NCBI RefSeq assembly: GCF_006438825.1
Contig: NZ_RCZP01000003.1
Coordinates: 186,001-250,000 of the forward strand
From: Muricoccus nepalensis
GTDB taxonomy: Bacteria; Pseudomonadota; Alphaproteobacteria; Acetobacterales; Acetobacteraceae
Length of the DNA: 64,000 nt
Direction of reading: 5' to 3'
Shown here one piece after another: positions 33,802-42,367 of this stretch (positions are counted from its first letter, which is position 1; each line of letters opens with the position of its first letter). Made by a program: the position numbers and the translations under genes. A model generated the notes under the pieces. It was not told where the DNA came from. It saw only the letters and a program-made list of their open reading frames with translations, and ran no database searches.

Positions 33802-34179
33802 ATGGATCCGGACACGCGGCGCATCGCGGCCGTGGTGGCGCACCGCCACCGCGCGGGCCGCTGCCCGCTCCTCGTCCACGCCCTCGGCACCGGCGAGAGC
33901 TTCGCGATCGAGCCCCTGCCGGACGGCTTCCGCGACGTCGCCTCCGGCCAGGTGGTGCGCCCGCGGCCGGACGGCTTCGCGCTCGAGGGCGGCGGCCAGG
34001 TCGAGCTCCGCTTCACCGGCGACCTCGACTTCGAGGGCCGCGACGGCGCCTCGGGCGCGCGCTTCACCGGCCGCGCCGGTGGCGGCGCCTCCGTCACCCT
34101 CTACGGGCGCGACCCCGCGGACTACGCGACCTACGCCATGTCCTACCGGCCGGACGGCGCCGTCGCCCAGCCGGGGTGA
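33802..34179 (+). CDS. Hypothetical protein, 125 aa
   Basis: ATG 33802 has GGAGGCGGGG directly upstream; an in-frame GTG at 33763 is less likely. The product is predicted to be mostly beta strand with no signal peptide (HRAGRCPLLVHALGTGE, GQVELRFTGDLDFEGRDG, SVTLYGRDPADYATYAMSYR). It contains two RPDG turns. I do not recognise it. It is the last gene of the catabolic operon, 35 nt after the Rieske stop, and a hairpin follows it. Confidence 0.5.
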   Translation: MDPDTRRIAAVVAHRHRAGRCPLLVHALGTGESFAIEPLPDGFRDVASGQVVRPRPDGFALEGGGQVELRFTGDLDFEGRDGASGARFTGRAGGGASVTLYGRDPADYATYAMSYRPDGAVAQPG

Positions 34180-34206
34180 CGCGGCGGGACGGCCGCGCCG
34201 CCCAGG

Positions 34207-34230
34207 AGCGTGCCTAAGCACGTTTCTCCT
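34207..34230 (+). terminator. Weak hairpin, possible terminator of the catabolic operon
   Basis: A 7-bp stem AGCGTGC / GCACGTT (one G-U pair) with loop CTAA is followed by TCTCCT. The U-tract is poor, so termination efficiency is doubtful. Because the core GTGCCTAAGCAC is palindromic, it could instead be an operator for the Mo-hydroxylase operon that starts about 100 bp downstream. Confidence 0.35.
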
Positions 34231-34324
34231 TGCCGCTCCGGGGGGCGGCACCTAGAGTGGCCGCGTCGCGCGGCGCCCCGATGTTGGATGCCCGCTGCCG
34301 CGAACGGCCCGGACGAAGGCGACC

Positions 34325-36664
34325 ATGACGACAGAAGCCCGGCTTGACGGCGCGGCCTCGACGATCGGACGGCCGACGCCCCCGCTCAACGCGCGCGAGA
34401 AGCTGACGGGGCGCGCGCTCTACGCCGCCGACTTCAAGATGCCGGGCATGCTGCACCTCAAGGTGCTGCGCAGCCCCCACGCCCACGCGCGGATCGTCTC
34501 CGTCGACACCGCCGCCGCCCGCGCGCTGCCGGGCGTCCACGCCGTCCTCTGCGGCGAGGACACGCCGGACCGGCTCACGGGCGTCCACCGCAAGCAGCAC
34601 CGCATCCTCGCGACCTCCAAGGTGCGCTTCGTCGGCGAGGAGGTGGTCGCGGTCGCGGCGATCGACGAGGAGACGGCGCGGGACGCGCTGGACCTCGTGC
34701 GCGTCGCGTACGAGCCGCTGCCGCTGGTCCGCAGCATGGACGAGGCGCTGCGGCCCGGCGCCGCAGAGGTCCACGAGAACACCGGCAACCTCTCCATCGA
34801 GTACAACGTGGAGCGCGGCGACGTCGACGCCGCCTTCGCCGGCGCCGCCCTGGTGCACGAGGCCACCTACGAGACGACGCCGCAGTACCCGGGCTACCTG
34901 GAGCCGATGGCGACCGTGGCCTGGGTGGACGGCGACGGGCGCCTCGTCGTGCGCACCTCCACCCAGTCGGTGTTCCTCCAGCGCAACCGCTACGCCGACG
35001 CCCTCGGCCTGCCCGTCTCCGCGGTCCGCGTCATCCAGGCGACCGTCGGCGGCGCCTTCGGTGGGAAGGTCGTGGAGGAGTGCAACAGCCTCATCTGCGC
35101 CTGGATGGCGCACCGGCTGGGGCGGCCCGTCAGCTTCGTGAACAGCCGGCTCGACGACTTCCTCGGCGCCCGGTCGAGCCCGGCCGAGCGCATCACGCTC
35201 CGGATGGGCGTCGACGCGGAGGGCCACATCATTGCCAAGGAGGTCCGCATCCTCGCCGATTGCGGGGCCTACGAGGGGCTCGCGACCCATGTGCTGCAGG
35301 TGTCGCTCGTGCGGAGCGACAACATGCACCGCCACCTGAGGAACGTCCGCTCGAACGGCCGCCTCGCCTTCACCAACCACCCGCCCCGCGGCGCCGTCCG
35401 CGGCTTCGGCGGACCGCAGGCGGCCTTCGCGCTGAACAGCCACATGACGGAGATGGCGCAGGCCCTGGGCATCGATTCCGTCGACTTCATGAAGCGGAAC
35501 GCCGTGCGAGCCGGCGACACCAGCGTGCACGGCTTCGAGCTTGGCAGCGCGGGCCTCGCCGAGTGCTTCGACCAGGTGAGCGAGGCCATCGGCTGGGCCG
35601 CCAAGCGGGAGCGCCCGCGGGACCGCGGCACGAAGCGCCGGGGGATCGGCTTCGCGGGGGCGATCCACGTGAGCGGCAACCGCGAGATGGGCAACTGGGA
35701 CGGCTCGATCGTCACCGCCCGCGTGACGGCGGATGGCCGCGTCACCCTGTCGACCGGCGAGTCCGACATGGGCCAGGGCGCCTACACGATGCTCGCCCAG
35801 TGCTGCGCGAGCGAGCTGGGGATCCCCGTCTCGCGCGTCACGGTGCTGCCGACGGACACGGACCTCTCGCCCTACGGCCACGGCTCCATCGCGTCCCGCG
35901 TCACCATCCTCGCGGGCAACGCGGCGATCCGCGCCGGGCGCGCGATCCGGGGCCGGCTGCTCGCCCTGGCCTCCGAGGTGCTCGGCGTGCCCGAGGGCGA
36001 CCTCACCATCGCGGGCGGCGAGATTTACGCGACCTCCACCTCGCCGAACCGCCGGCTGACCTTCGGCGAGCTCTCGCGCCTGCACCTCTACCGGCACGGC
36101 GGCGAAGAGCTGCGGGTCACCGCGACCTACGACCCGCCGACCTTCCTCGCCATGTCGCGGCCCGACCAGTACGGCAACGTCGCCCCCGGCTACTCCTTCG
36201 CCGCGCAGGCCGTCGAGGTCGAGGTCGACACCGAGACCGGCCAGGTCGAGATCCTCGCGACCGTGGTCTCCGACGACTGCGGCCGGGCGCTCAACCCGCT
36301 GGCGGTGCACGGGCAGACCTGCGGGGCGGCCGCCATGGGCATCGGCTGGGCGCTCTACGAGGAGATGAAGTTCGAGGACTGCCGGCTCCTGAACGGCAAT
36401 CTCGCCGACTACACCATGCCCACCGCCGGATCCCTGCCGCATATCCGGTCCGAGATCGTCGAATCCATGGAGCCCAACGGTCCCTACGGCGCGAAGGGGG
36501 CGAGCGAGACCGCGATGCTTCCGGGCGCGGCGGCGATCGCCAACGCGGTGCACGACGCCGTGGGGGTGCGCATCCGCGAGCTGCCGATCACGCCGGAGAA
36601 GATCCTCGCGGGGCTGCGCGCCCGCGCGTCGGCGGACGCCGCGCCGGGTGCCTCCCATGCGTGA
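34325..36664 (+). CDS. Molybdenum hydroxylase large subunit (xanthine dehydrogenase family)
   Basis: The 779-residue Mo-cofactor subunit has VGGAFGGKVVEE, RGAVRGFGGPQAAFA, TGESDMGQGAYTMLAQ and the catalytic Glu in PYGAKGASETAMLPG. The active-site loop lacks the CO-dehydrogenase Cys motif (AYRCSFR), so this is not form I CO dehydrogenase. Hydroxylation of an N-heterocycle, an aldehyde or an aryl-CoA is more likely. There is no signal peptide, so it is cytoplasmic. It overlaps the FAD subunit by 8 nt. The subunit order large-FAD-FeS-CoxG indicates one complex with maturation help. Confidence 0.9.
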   Translation: MTTEARLDGAASTIGRPTPPLNAREKLTGRALYAADFKMPGMLHLKVLRSPHAHARIVSVDTAAARALPGVHAVLCGEDTPDRLTGVHRKQHRILATSKVRFVGEEVVAVAAIDEETARDALDLVRVAYEPLPLVRSMDEALRPGAAEVHENTGNLSIEYNVERGDVDAAFAGAALVHEATYETTPQYPGYLEPMATVAWVDGDGRLVVRTSTQSVFLQRNRYADALGLPVSAVRVIQATVGGAFGGKVVEECNSLICAWMAHRLGRPVSFVNSRLDDFLGARSSPAERITLRMGVDAEGHIIAKEVRILADCGAYEGLATHVLQVSLVRSDNMHRHLRNVRSNGRLAFTNHPPRGAVRGFGGPQAAFALNSHMTEMAQALGIDSVDFMKRNAVRAGDTSVHGFELGSAGLAECFDQVSEAIGWAAKRERPRDRGTKRRGIGFAGAIHVSGNREMGNWDGSIVTARVTADGRVTLSTGESDMGQGAYTMLAQCCASELGIPVSRVTVLPTDTDLSPYGHGSIASRVTILAGNAAIRAGRAIRGRLLALASEVLGVPEGDLTIAGGEIYATSTSPNRRLTFGELSRLHLYRHGGEELRVTATYDPPTFLAMSRPDQYGNVAPGYSFAAQAVEVEVDTETGQVEILATVVSDDCGRALNPLAVHGQTCGAAAMGIGWALYEEMKFEDCRLLNGNLADYTMPTAGSLPHIRSEIVESMEPNGPYGAKGASETAMLPGAAAIANAVHDAVGVRIRELPITPEKILAGLRARASADAAPGASHA

Positions 36665-37535
36665 CGTCGACTACCTCCGGCCCGAGACGGTGGCCGAGGC
36701 GAGCGCGCTCCTCGCCGAGCTTGGCGAGGGCGGCCGCCTGATCGCGGGCGGGACGGCGCTCCTGCTCGCGCTGCGCCAGCGCATGGTGGCGCCGACGCAT
36801 CTCGTCTCCCTCGCGCGGGTGGGCGGCCTGCGCGGCATCACCTACGACCCGCGCGACGGGCTCCGCATCGGCGCGCTGACGACGCACAGCGCCCTCGCGC
36901 GCTCGGCCGTGGTCCGGGCGCACTACCCCGTGCTCGCGGACATGGCGGGGCGGCTCGCGGATCCCCAGGTCCGGAACCAGGGGACCCTCGGCGGCAACCT
37001 CTGCTACGCCGACCCCACCACCGATCCCCCGACCTGCCTCGCCGCGCTCGACGCCCGCCTGGTGCTCGGCAGCGCGCGCGGCGACCGGTCCCTGCCGGTC
37101 ACGGAGTTCCTCGTCGACTACTTCACCACCGCGCTGCATCCGGACGAGATCCTCACCGGGATCCGCCTCCCGCCGCCGCGCTTCGACCTCGGCCACCACG
37201 CCCGCTTCCACCGCACCGCGGCCGAGCACCGCCCCCTCATCAACCTCACCCTCCTCGCCCGGCGCGACGGGGATACCGTGGCGGAGGCGCGGCTGGTGGT
37301 GGGGGCGACGACCGTCGTGCCGACCCGCGTCGCCGCCGCCGAGGCCTTCCTCGCGGGCCGCGCGGTGACGGCGGCCGTGGCGCGCGAGGCCGCCGACATT
37401 GTGGCGGATGCGGTCGAGCCCCTCTCCGACCTCCGCGGCACGGCCGCCTTCCGCCGCGACATGCTGCGCGTCATGGCGCGCCGCTCGATCGAGCGCCTGA
37501 TGCCGCCGGGCATGGAAGGCCGGGAGGTCGCATGA
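36657..37535 (+). CDS. Molybdenum hydroxylase FAD subunit (CoxM-like)
   Basis: The 292-residue FAD-binding subunit starts at ATG 36657 (MRDVDYLRPETVAEA); a GTG three codons earlier is the alternative. FAD motifs are IAGGTALLLALRQRM and RNQGTLGGNLCYADPTTD, followed by the CO-dehydrogenase flavoprotein C-terminal domain (VVGATTVVPTRVAAAEAF). It moves electrons from the Fe-S subunit to the acceptor. It overlaps its neighbours on both sides, and its stop is within the ATGA start of the Fe-S gene. Confidence 0.92.
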   Translation: MRDVDYLRPETVAEASALLAELGEGGRLIAGGTALLLALRQRMVAPTHLVSLARVGGLRGITYDPRDGLRIGALTTHSALARSAVVRAHYPVLADMAGRLADPQVRNQGTLGGNLCYADPTTDPPTCLAALDARLVLGSARGDRSLPVTEFLVDYFTTALHPDEILTGIRLPPPRFDLGHHARFHRTAAEHRPLINLTLLARRDGDTVAEARLVVGATTVVPTRVAAAEAFLAGRAVTAAVAREAADIVADAVEPLSDLRGTAAFRRDMLRVMARRSIERLMPPGMEGREVA

Positions 37536-38008
37536 GCCGCATCCCGATCGAGGTGATCGTCAACGGCGTGGCGCAGCGGGCGGAAGTGCCGGCGCGGCGG
37601 CTTCTGGCGGACTTCCTCCGCGACGACCTCTTCCTGACTGGCACGAAGCGCGGCTGCGAGACGGGCGTCTGCGGCGCCTGCTCGGTGCTGCTCGACGGCG
37701 AGGTCGTCAAGTCCTGCCTCTCCCTCGCGGTGCAGGCCGACGGCCACGAGGTCACCACGGTGGAGGGGCTCGCCGCCGGGGAGGACCTGCACCCGCTGCA
37801 GGAGGCCTTCGCCGAGCACGGCGGCTTCCAGTGCGGCTACTGCACGCCGGGCATGCTCATGGCCGCCATCGCGATCCTGCACGAGACGCCGAGCCCGACG
37901 GAGGCGGAGGTCCGCGCGGGGCTGAGCGGTAACCTCTGCCGCTGCACCGGCTATGTCGGCATCGTGGAATCGATCATGGCCGCCGCGGAGAAGATGCGTG
38001 GAACTTGA
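37532..38008 (+). CDS. Molybdenum hydroxylase 2Fe-2S subunit (CoxS-like)
   Basis: The 158-residue protein has two 2Fe-2S clusters. The plant-type N-terminal set is KRGCETGVCGACSVLLDG plus KSC. The C-terminal helical set is QCGYCTPGMLMA and NLCRCTGY. All eight cysteines are present. It conveys electrons from the Mo site to FAD. ATG 37532 overlaps the previous stop, and the gene overlaps the CoxG-like gene by 11 nt. Confidence 0.94.
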   Translation: MSRIPIEVIVNGVAQRAEVPARRLLADFLRDDLFLTGTKRGCETGVCGACSVLLDGEVVKSCLSLAVQADGHEVTTVEGLAAGEDLHPLQEAFAEHGGFQCGYCTPGMLMAAIAILHETPSPTEAEVRAGLSGNLCRCTGYVGIVESIMAAAEKMRGT

Positions 38009-38744
38009 GAAGACGCTCACCGTCGCCGCGCCCATCGCGCGCGTCTGGGACCTCCTGCTGGACCCCCGGGTCATGGCCGGCTGCGTCCCCGGCACCGGCG
38101 CGGTCGAGGTGCTGAGCGGCACCGAGTACCTGGCGGAGATCACGGTGAAGATCTCCTTCGTCGCCGCCCGCTTCAAGGTCCGGACCCGGATACTGGAGGC
38201 GCGCGCGCCCGGCTACCTGCGCATCGAGGGCACGGGAGAGGACGCGTCCGTCGCCAGCTCGATGCGCCAGGAAAGCGAGCTGTTCCTGACCGACCTCGGC
38301 GACGGGCAGACGGAGCTCCGCGTGAGGGTGAAGGCCGAGGTGCTCGGCCGGCTCGGCTCCTTCGGCCTCGGCATGATGGCGACGAAGGCCGACCGGATGT
38401 GGGACGAGTTCGGCGCGAACTTCGCGGCCGCGGCGCGGCACGACGCCGAGGCGGCGGGCGCGCCGGCCCCCGCGGCGGTTAAGGCCCTCCCCCCTGCCGA
38501 CGAAGCCGTTCCCCCTCCCGCGCCTCCCCCGGGACCAGCATCGCCCGACCCCTCGCATGGCCCGGCGCGGGCGCGCTGGTGGCAGCGCCTCGTCGGCGCC
38601 GCCGCGCCGGCTGCCCCCCTCGGCGAGCGGCGGCTGCCGACCGACATCTACGTCGAGCTGCACCGCGCGGACGGCGTCGTGAAGGTCCTCTGGCCGGCGA
38701 GCGCCGCGCCCGAGGCGGTGCGCTGGCTGCGGGAGCTCCGCTAG
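37998..38744 (+). CDS. CoxG-like SRPBCC protein with Pro-rich linker and C-terminal tail
   Basis: The 248-residue protein has residues 1-150 forming a START/SRPBCC domain of the CoxG type (LEKTLTVAAPIARVWDLL, MAGCVPGTGAVEVL, GMMATKADRMWDEFGANF). A Pro/Ala linker follows (about 155-190) and then a short tail (RLPTDIYVELHRADGVVKVLWP). CoxG proteins help recruit CO dehydrogenase to the membrane or take part in assembly; here it probably serves the adjacent Mo hydroxylase. GTG 37998 has GGAGAAG upstream and lies inside the end of the Fe-S gene. Confidence 0.85.
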   Translation: MELEKTLTVAAPIARVWDLLLDPRVMAGCVPGTGAVEVLSGTEYLAEITVKISFVAARFKVRTRILEARAPGYLRIEGTGEDASVASSMRQESELFLTDLGDGQTELRVRVKAEVLGRLGSFGLGMMATKADRMWDEFGANFAAAARHDAEAAGAPAPAAVKALPPADEAVPPPAPPPGPASPDPSHGPARARWWQRLVGAAAPAAPLGERRLPTDIYVELHRADGVVKVLWPASAAPEAVRWLRELR

Positions 38745-38749
38745 CGCGC

Positions 38750-39262
38750 TCAGTCGAGGATCGGCGTCGCCTCCTGGGCGACGTGGTAGACGTTCCGCAT
38801 CATCTTCCGCAGGACCACGAAGAAGAGCCCCCGCTCCTCCTCGCCGATCCCCTCGAAGGCGTTCGCGATCTGCGCGGCGGTCGCGGGCAGCAGCACCTCG
38901 GCGAAGCTCCGCCGGCCTTTGTCGGTCAGACGCACCCGCGTCGTCCGGCGGTCATCCGCCGGCGAGGTCCGCCGCACCAGGCCGCGCTCCTCCAGCGTGC
39001 CGACCACGCGCCCGACGAAGGACCGCTCGAGCGTCGTGATGCGCGCGAGCTCCGTCAGGGTGAGGTCGTCCGCGTACTGGAGCGTCGAGATCACGCGCCA
39101 GTCCGACTGGCTGAACCCGTGGCGGCGGAGCTCCGCGACGACGTTGCCGTCGAAGCGGGTGAGGATATGCGCCAGGAAGAACATCGGGTGGTCGAGGAGG
39201 TCGAAGCGGCCCGCCGGCGCCTCACCCGTCGTGGCGCCAGGACGGGCCCGGCTAGGCGCCAT
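38750..39262 (-). CDS. MarR-family transcriptional regulator
   Basis: The protein is about 170 residues from ATG 39262. A longer start at 39328 would add a basic Arg-rich leader, and neither has a strong ribosome site. The MarR fold is clear: LAHILTRFDGNVVAELRRHG, the HTH LTLTELARITTLERSFVGRVVGTLEERG and the wing TSPADDRRTTRVRLTDKGR. It converges on the CoxG-like gene with 5 bp between stops. It may control the Mo hydroxylase or the bicupin, but no operator was identified. Confidence 0.87.
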   Translation of the reverse strand: MAPSRARPGATTGEAPAGRFDLLDHPMFFLAHILTRFDGNVVAELRRHGFSQSDWRVISTLQYADDLTLTELARITTLERSFVGRVVGTLEERGLVRRTSPADDRRTTRVRLTDKGRRSFAEVLLPATAAQIANAFEGIGEEERGLFFVVLRKMMRNVYHVAQEATPILD

Positions 39263-39441
39263 CGCGCGCCGCCCTGGTCGGGGCTCCCATCCCGGCCGGC
39301 GGGCCGCCCGGGCAATGCGCGTCGACATGCGTAGCCAAGCCCGTGCCCCGTCCCGGTGATCCACGGCCCGCTATCGCATACCCGGCCCCCTCTTCCCAGG
39401 GGCCGGAGGATGGGCCAGCGGGGCGCCCGGCCCGCCTCCGG

Positions 39442-40392
39442 CTAGGCGGCCTCGAAGCGCACCGTCTCGGGCTCGGCGGTGCCGATCACCTGCCACACCG
39501 TCACGGGGCCGGCGCTGTTGTTGCGGAACCAGTGGCGGCGCCCCGCCGGGTTCAGCACGAGGTCCCGCGGGCCGAGCTCGACCTCGACGCCGTTCCCCGC
39601 CTCGTCCTCCCAGCCCACTGTCAGGCTTCCCTCCAGCACCAGGAAGGCGTCCTCCACCTCGCGGGCGTAAGGCTTCACGCCGACGCCCACGGGCACGCCC
39701 AGCATCTCCTTCCGGCAGGTGTCGCTCTCGATGCCGCCCGGCCCGACATAGACCTTGCGCGTGAAGCCCGCCCCGTCCCACAGCGTCGGCTGCTCGCTGT
39801 GGCGGATGACGTAGCGCGCCATGTGCTGGGCCAGCGGGTGCTCACCGGTCGGGCTGAAGGCGATGGTCCGGCCCGGCTGCGCGCCGAAGCTCCGCGCGAG
39901 CTCGGGCGCCGTGTTCTTCGGGTGGTAGAGGTAGCGCGGCGGCAGCGGCTTGCCGACATCGACGCTGATGGACATCAGCACGGGCTCGATCCCGTCGTTG
40001 CGGAAACCGTGCCCGATGTCGCGGGCGTTCAGGATCATGTCCTTCGGGCCGAGCTTCACCTCGACCACCTCGCCGTCCCTCTCCCAGCCGACGGTCAGCA
40101 CGCCGTCGATGATCAGGAAGCTCTCCTCGATCTCGTGCGCGTGGCAGGCCGCGTACTTGCCGACGTGCTTGTAGATGAGGCTGAGGGTGAAGTGCTCCGG
40201 CTTCAGCGTGGAGCTGTCGCCCACCTTCGGCGACCCGCCGGCGCCGATGTAGCGCATCTGCGCGCGCTCCAGGTCGGGGAAGCCGCGGTTGCTGGGGAAG
40301 GCGTCCCAATCGAAGGTCTTGGCGACGTGGCGGCCCACATGGGCGCGCAGCTCGGCCTCCAGGGAGGAGGGAACGGGGGCGAGGACGTTCAT
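39442..40392 (-). CDS. Bicupin protein (gentisate-dioxygenase-like), one metal site
   Basis: The 316-residue two-cupin protein has metal ligands in the N-terminal cupin: CHAHEIEESF (H-x-H and Glu) and ARDIGHGFRN. In the C-terminal cupin the equivalent first motif reads YAREVEDAF without histidines, so it is probably structural. The layout resembles gentisate/hydroxynaphthoate dioxygenases but is shorter, and the substrate is open. GGAGAG lies 7 nt before ATG 40392. It is divergent from the IclR gene at 40475 across 82 bp, which suggests control by that regulator. Confidence 0.82.
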   Translation of the reverse strand: MNVLAPVPSSLEAELRAHVGRHVAKTFDWDAFPSNRGFPDLERAQMRYIGAGGSPKVGDSSTLKPEHFTLSLIYKHVGKYAACHAHEIEESFLIIDGVLTVGWERDGEVVEVKLGPKDMILNARDIGHGFRNDGIEPVLMSISVDVGKPLPPRYLYHPKNTAPELARSFGAQPGRTIAFSPTGEHPLAQHMARYVIRHSEQPTLWDGAGFTRKVYVGPGGIESDTCRKEMLGVPVGVGVKPYAREVEDAFLVLEGSLTVGWEDEAGNGVEVELGPRDLVLNPAGRRHWFRNNSAGPVTVWQVIGTAEPETVRFEAA

Positions 40393-40474
40393 CGGGCGCT
40401 CTCCGGCGGTCTCCGGCCCATCGCCGGCGCGCCAGGACTATCCCCCGCCCGTTTTGGATGCTAGGTGCTGTTTT

Positions 40475-41287
40475 ATGGGTAAACAACCAACCGACGGGCA
40501 AGAGGCGGTCCCGGTTGACGACCGCTACATCGTCCCCGGGCTGCAGCGCGGGCTGCAGGCGCTGCTGGCCTTCACGCCGGAGCAGCGGCGGATGACGCTC
40601 ACCGAGTTGGGCCAGGCCGTCGGTGTTACCCGCTCCGCCGTGTTCCGCATCGCCTACACGCTCGACCAGCTCGGCTTCCTCGCCTACGACCCGCACACGC
40701 GCACCTACGCCCTCGGGCCGCAGGTGCTGCGCCTCGGCTACGGCTACCTCGCCTCGCGCGACCTGCTGGAGGTGGCGCGGCCGCAGCTGGAGGCCCTGCG
40801 CGACCGCACGGGCTGGTCCGCCCATCTCGGCGTGCTGGAGGGGCGGGAGGTCGTCTACCTGGCGCGGCTCCCCACGCGCGGGTCGCTGTCGAGCGTGGTG
40901 CAGGTGGGCACGCGCCTACCGGCCCATGCCACCAGCATGGGCCGCGTGCTGCTGGCCGCCCTCGCCCCGGCCGCGCTGCGGGACCTCTTCGCGGGCGCGC
41001 CGCTGGAGCCGCACGGCGCGCGCACGCCGACCACCCTCCCCGCCCTCCTCGCCCAGGCGGAGCTCGACCGCGACGCTGGCTTCGCCGCCCATGTGGCGGG
41101 CTACGAGGCCGGCGTCGCCAGCGTCGCTGCCCCCGTCCGCGACGTGACGGGCGCGACCGTCGCCGCTATCAATATCTCGACCGTCGCCTTCCTCACCTCG
41201 GAGGAGGAGCTGCGCGGCCCCCTGGCGAGGGACGTGATGGCCACCGCCGCCCGCATCTCGGCCGCCCTCGGCGCCCGCCCCGCCTGA
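40475..41287 (+). CDS. IclR-family transcriptional regulator
   Basis: The 270-residue protein has the winged helix VPGLQRGLQALLAF, LGQAVGVTRSAVFRIAYTLDQLG and the effector-domain core GWSAHLGVLEGREVVYLARL, PAHATSMGRVLLAALAP and AGYEAGVASVAAPVRD. The start is ATG 40475, in an A/T-rich patch (GTTTTATGGGTAAAC) unlike the surrounding sequence, which is probably the divergent promoter or operator. By position it should regulate the bicupin gene and perhaps the Bug gene 66 bp downstream. Confidence 0.9.
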   Translation: MGKQPTDGQEAVPVDDRYIVPGLQRGLQALLAFTPEQRRMTLTELGQAVGVTRSAVFRIAYTLDQLGFLAYDPHTRTYALGPQVLRLGYGYLASRDLLEVARPQLEALRDRTGWSAHLGVLEGREVVYLARLPTRGSLSSVVQVGTRLPAHATSMGRVLLAALAPAALRDLFAGAPLEPHGARTPTTLPALLAQAELDRDAGFAAHVAGYEAGVASVAAPVRDVTGATVAAINISTVAFLTSEEELRGPLARDVMATAARISAALGARPA

Positions 41288-41353
41288 GGCCGGGCAAGGG
41301 GCATCCTCCTTGCAACCCCTCCCGGAACACGCCCCCTGCCCGATGAGGTCCCC

Positions 41354-42340
41354 ATGATCCCCGCCCAGCCCGCCCTCGGGCGCCGCGCCCTCGCGCTCGG
41401 CCTCCTCGCCCTCTCCGGCCGCGCGCGCGCCGCCGACGCCTGGCCGTCGCGCCCCGTCACGATCGTCGCCCCCTTCACGCCGGGCGGGCCGGTGGACGTG
41501 CTGGCGCGCGTCATTGCCCAGGGGGTCCAGGCGGGGGGCGGCCAGCCGGCGGTGGTGGACAACCGGGTCGGCGCCCAGGGCAACATCGGAATCGACGCGG
41601 TGCGCCGCGCGGCGCCGGACGGCCACACGCTGTTGCTGGTGCCCGCCGGCAACCTGACGATCAACCCCACGCTGATGGGCAACCTGCCCTTCGTCGTGGA
41701 GCGGGACTTCGCGCCGATCAGCCTCCTCGCGACCGCGCCCAACGTCATCGTCTGCGCCAACGACCTTCCCGTGCGCAGCATCCCCGAGCTGGTCGCCTAC
41801 GCCCGCACGCAGCGCGACGGCCTGACCTACGCCTCCCCCGGCGTCGGCAGCCAGCTCCACCTGGCGGGCGAGCTTCTCGCGCAGCGCACGGGCATGCCGA
41901 TGCTGCACGTGCCCTACAAGGGCTCCAGCCAGGCGCTGACGGACGTGATCGCCGGCAACGTGCAGCTTCTCTTCACCAACCTGCCGGCGACGCTGGCGGC
42001 GATCCGCGGGGGGCAGGTGCGCGCCCTCGCCCTCACCACCGCCGCCCGCGCCCCCGCCGCGCCGGAGATCCCGACGCTGGAGGAGCTCGGCGTCGGCGGC
42101 TTCGACATCACCTCTTGGTACGGGCTGATGGCGCCGCGGGCGACCCCGGCGGCGACCCAGGCGGCGCTCTTCGAGGCGATCCGCGCCGTGCTGCACGCCC
42201 CCGCCACGCGCGCGGCCCTCGAGGCCCAGGGGCTGACCGTCACCGACGAGGGGCTCGCCGCCTTCGGCGAGCGCATCCGGCGGGAGACGGAGACCTGGGC
42301 CGAGGTGATCCGCGCCCGGAACATCCAGTCCGGCCTCTGA
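41354..42340 (+). CDS. Bug/TctC-type TTT substrate-binding protein
   Basis: The 328-residue periplasmic protein has an Arg-containing signal (LGRRALALGLLALSGRARA). Bug motifs are VTIVAPFTPGGPVDVLARV, VVDNRVGAQGNIGIDAV and YASPGVGSQLHLAGELL. GAGG lies 7 nt before ATG 41354. There are no permease genes nearby. Following the IclR gene and the bicupin, it may supply the carboxylate substrate of that unit. It is distinct in sequence from the Bug protein at 23334. Confidence 0.9.
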   Translation: MIPAQPALGRRALALGLLALSGRARAADAWPSRPVTIVAPFTPGGPVDVLARVIAQGVQAGGGQPAVVDNRVGAQGNIGIDAVRRAAPDGHTLLLVPAGNLTINPTLMGNLPFVVERDFAPISLLATAPNVIVCANDLPVRSIPELVAYARTQRDGLTYASPGVGSQLHLAGELLAQRTGMPMLHVPYKGSSQALTDVIAGNVQLLFTNLPATLAAIRGGQVRALALTTAARAPAAPEIPTLEELGVGGFDITSWYGLMAPRATPAATQAALFEAIRAVLHAPATRAALEAQGLTVTDEGLAAFGERIRRETETWAEVIRARNIQSGL

Positions 42341-42367
42341 CGGGCCGGGCCGCCCGCCCGCGGGGGC

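Noticed and set aside
34325-38744. Form I CO dehydrogenase (coxMSL-G)
   Set aside because: The large subunit lacks the AYRCSFR active-site Cys motif and the gene order is large-FAD-FeS, so a general Mo hydroxylase is the safer call.
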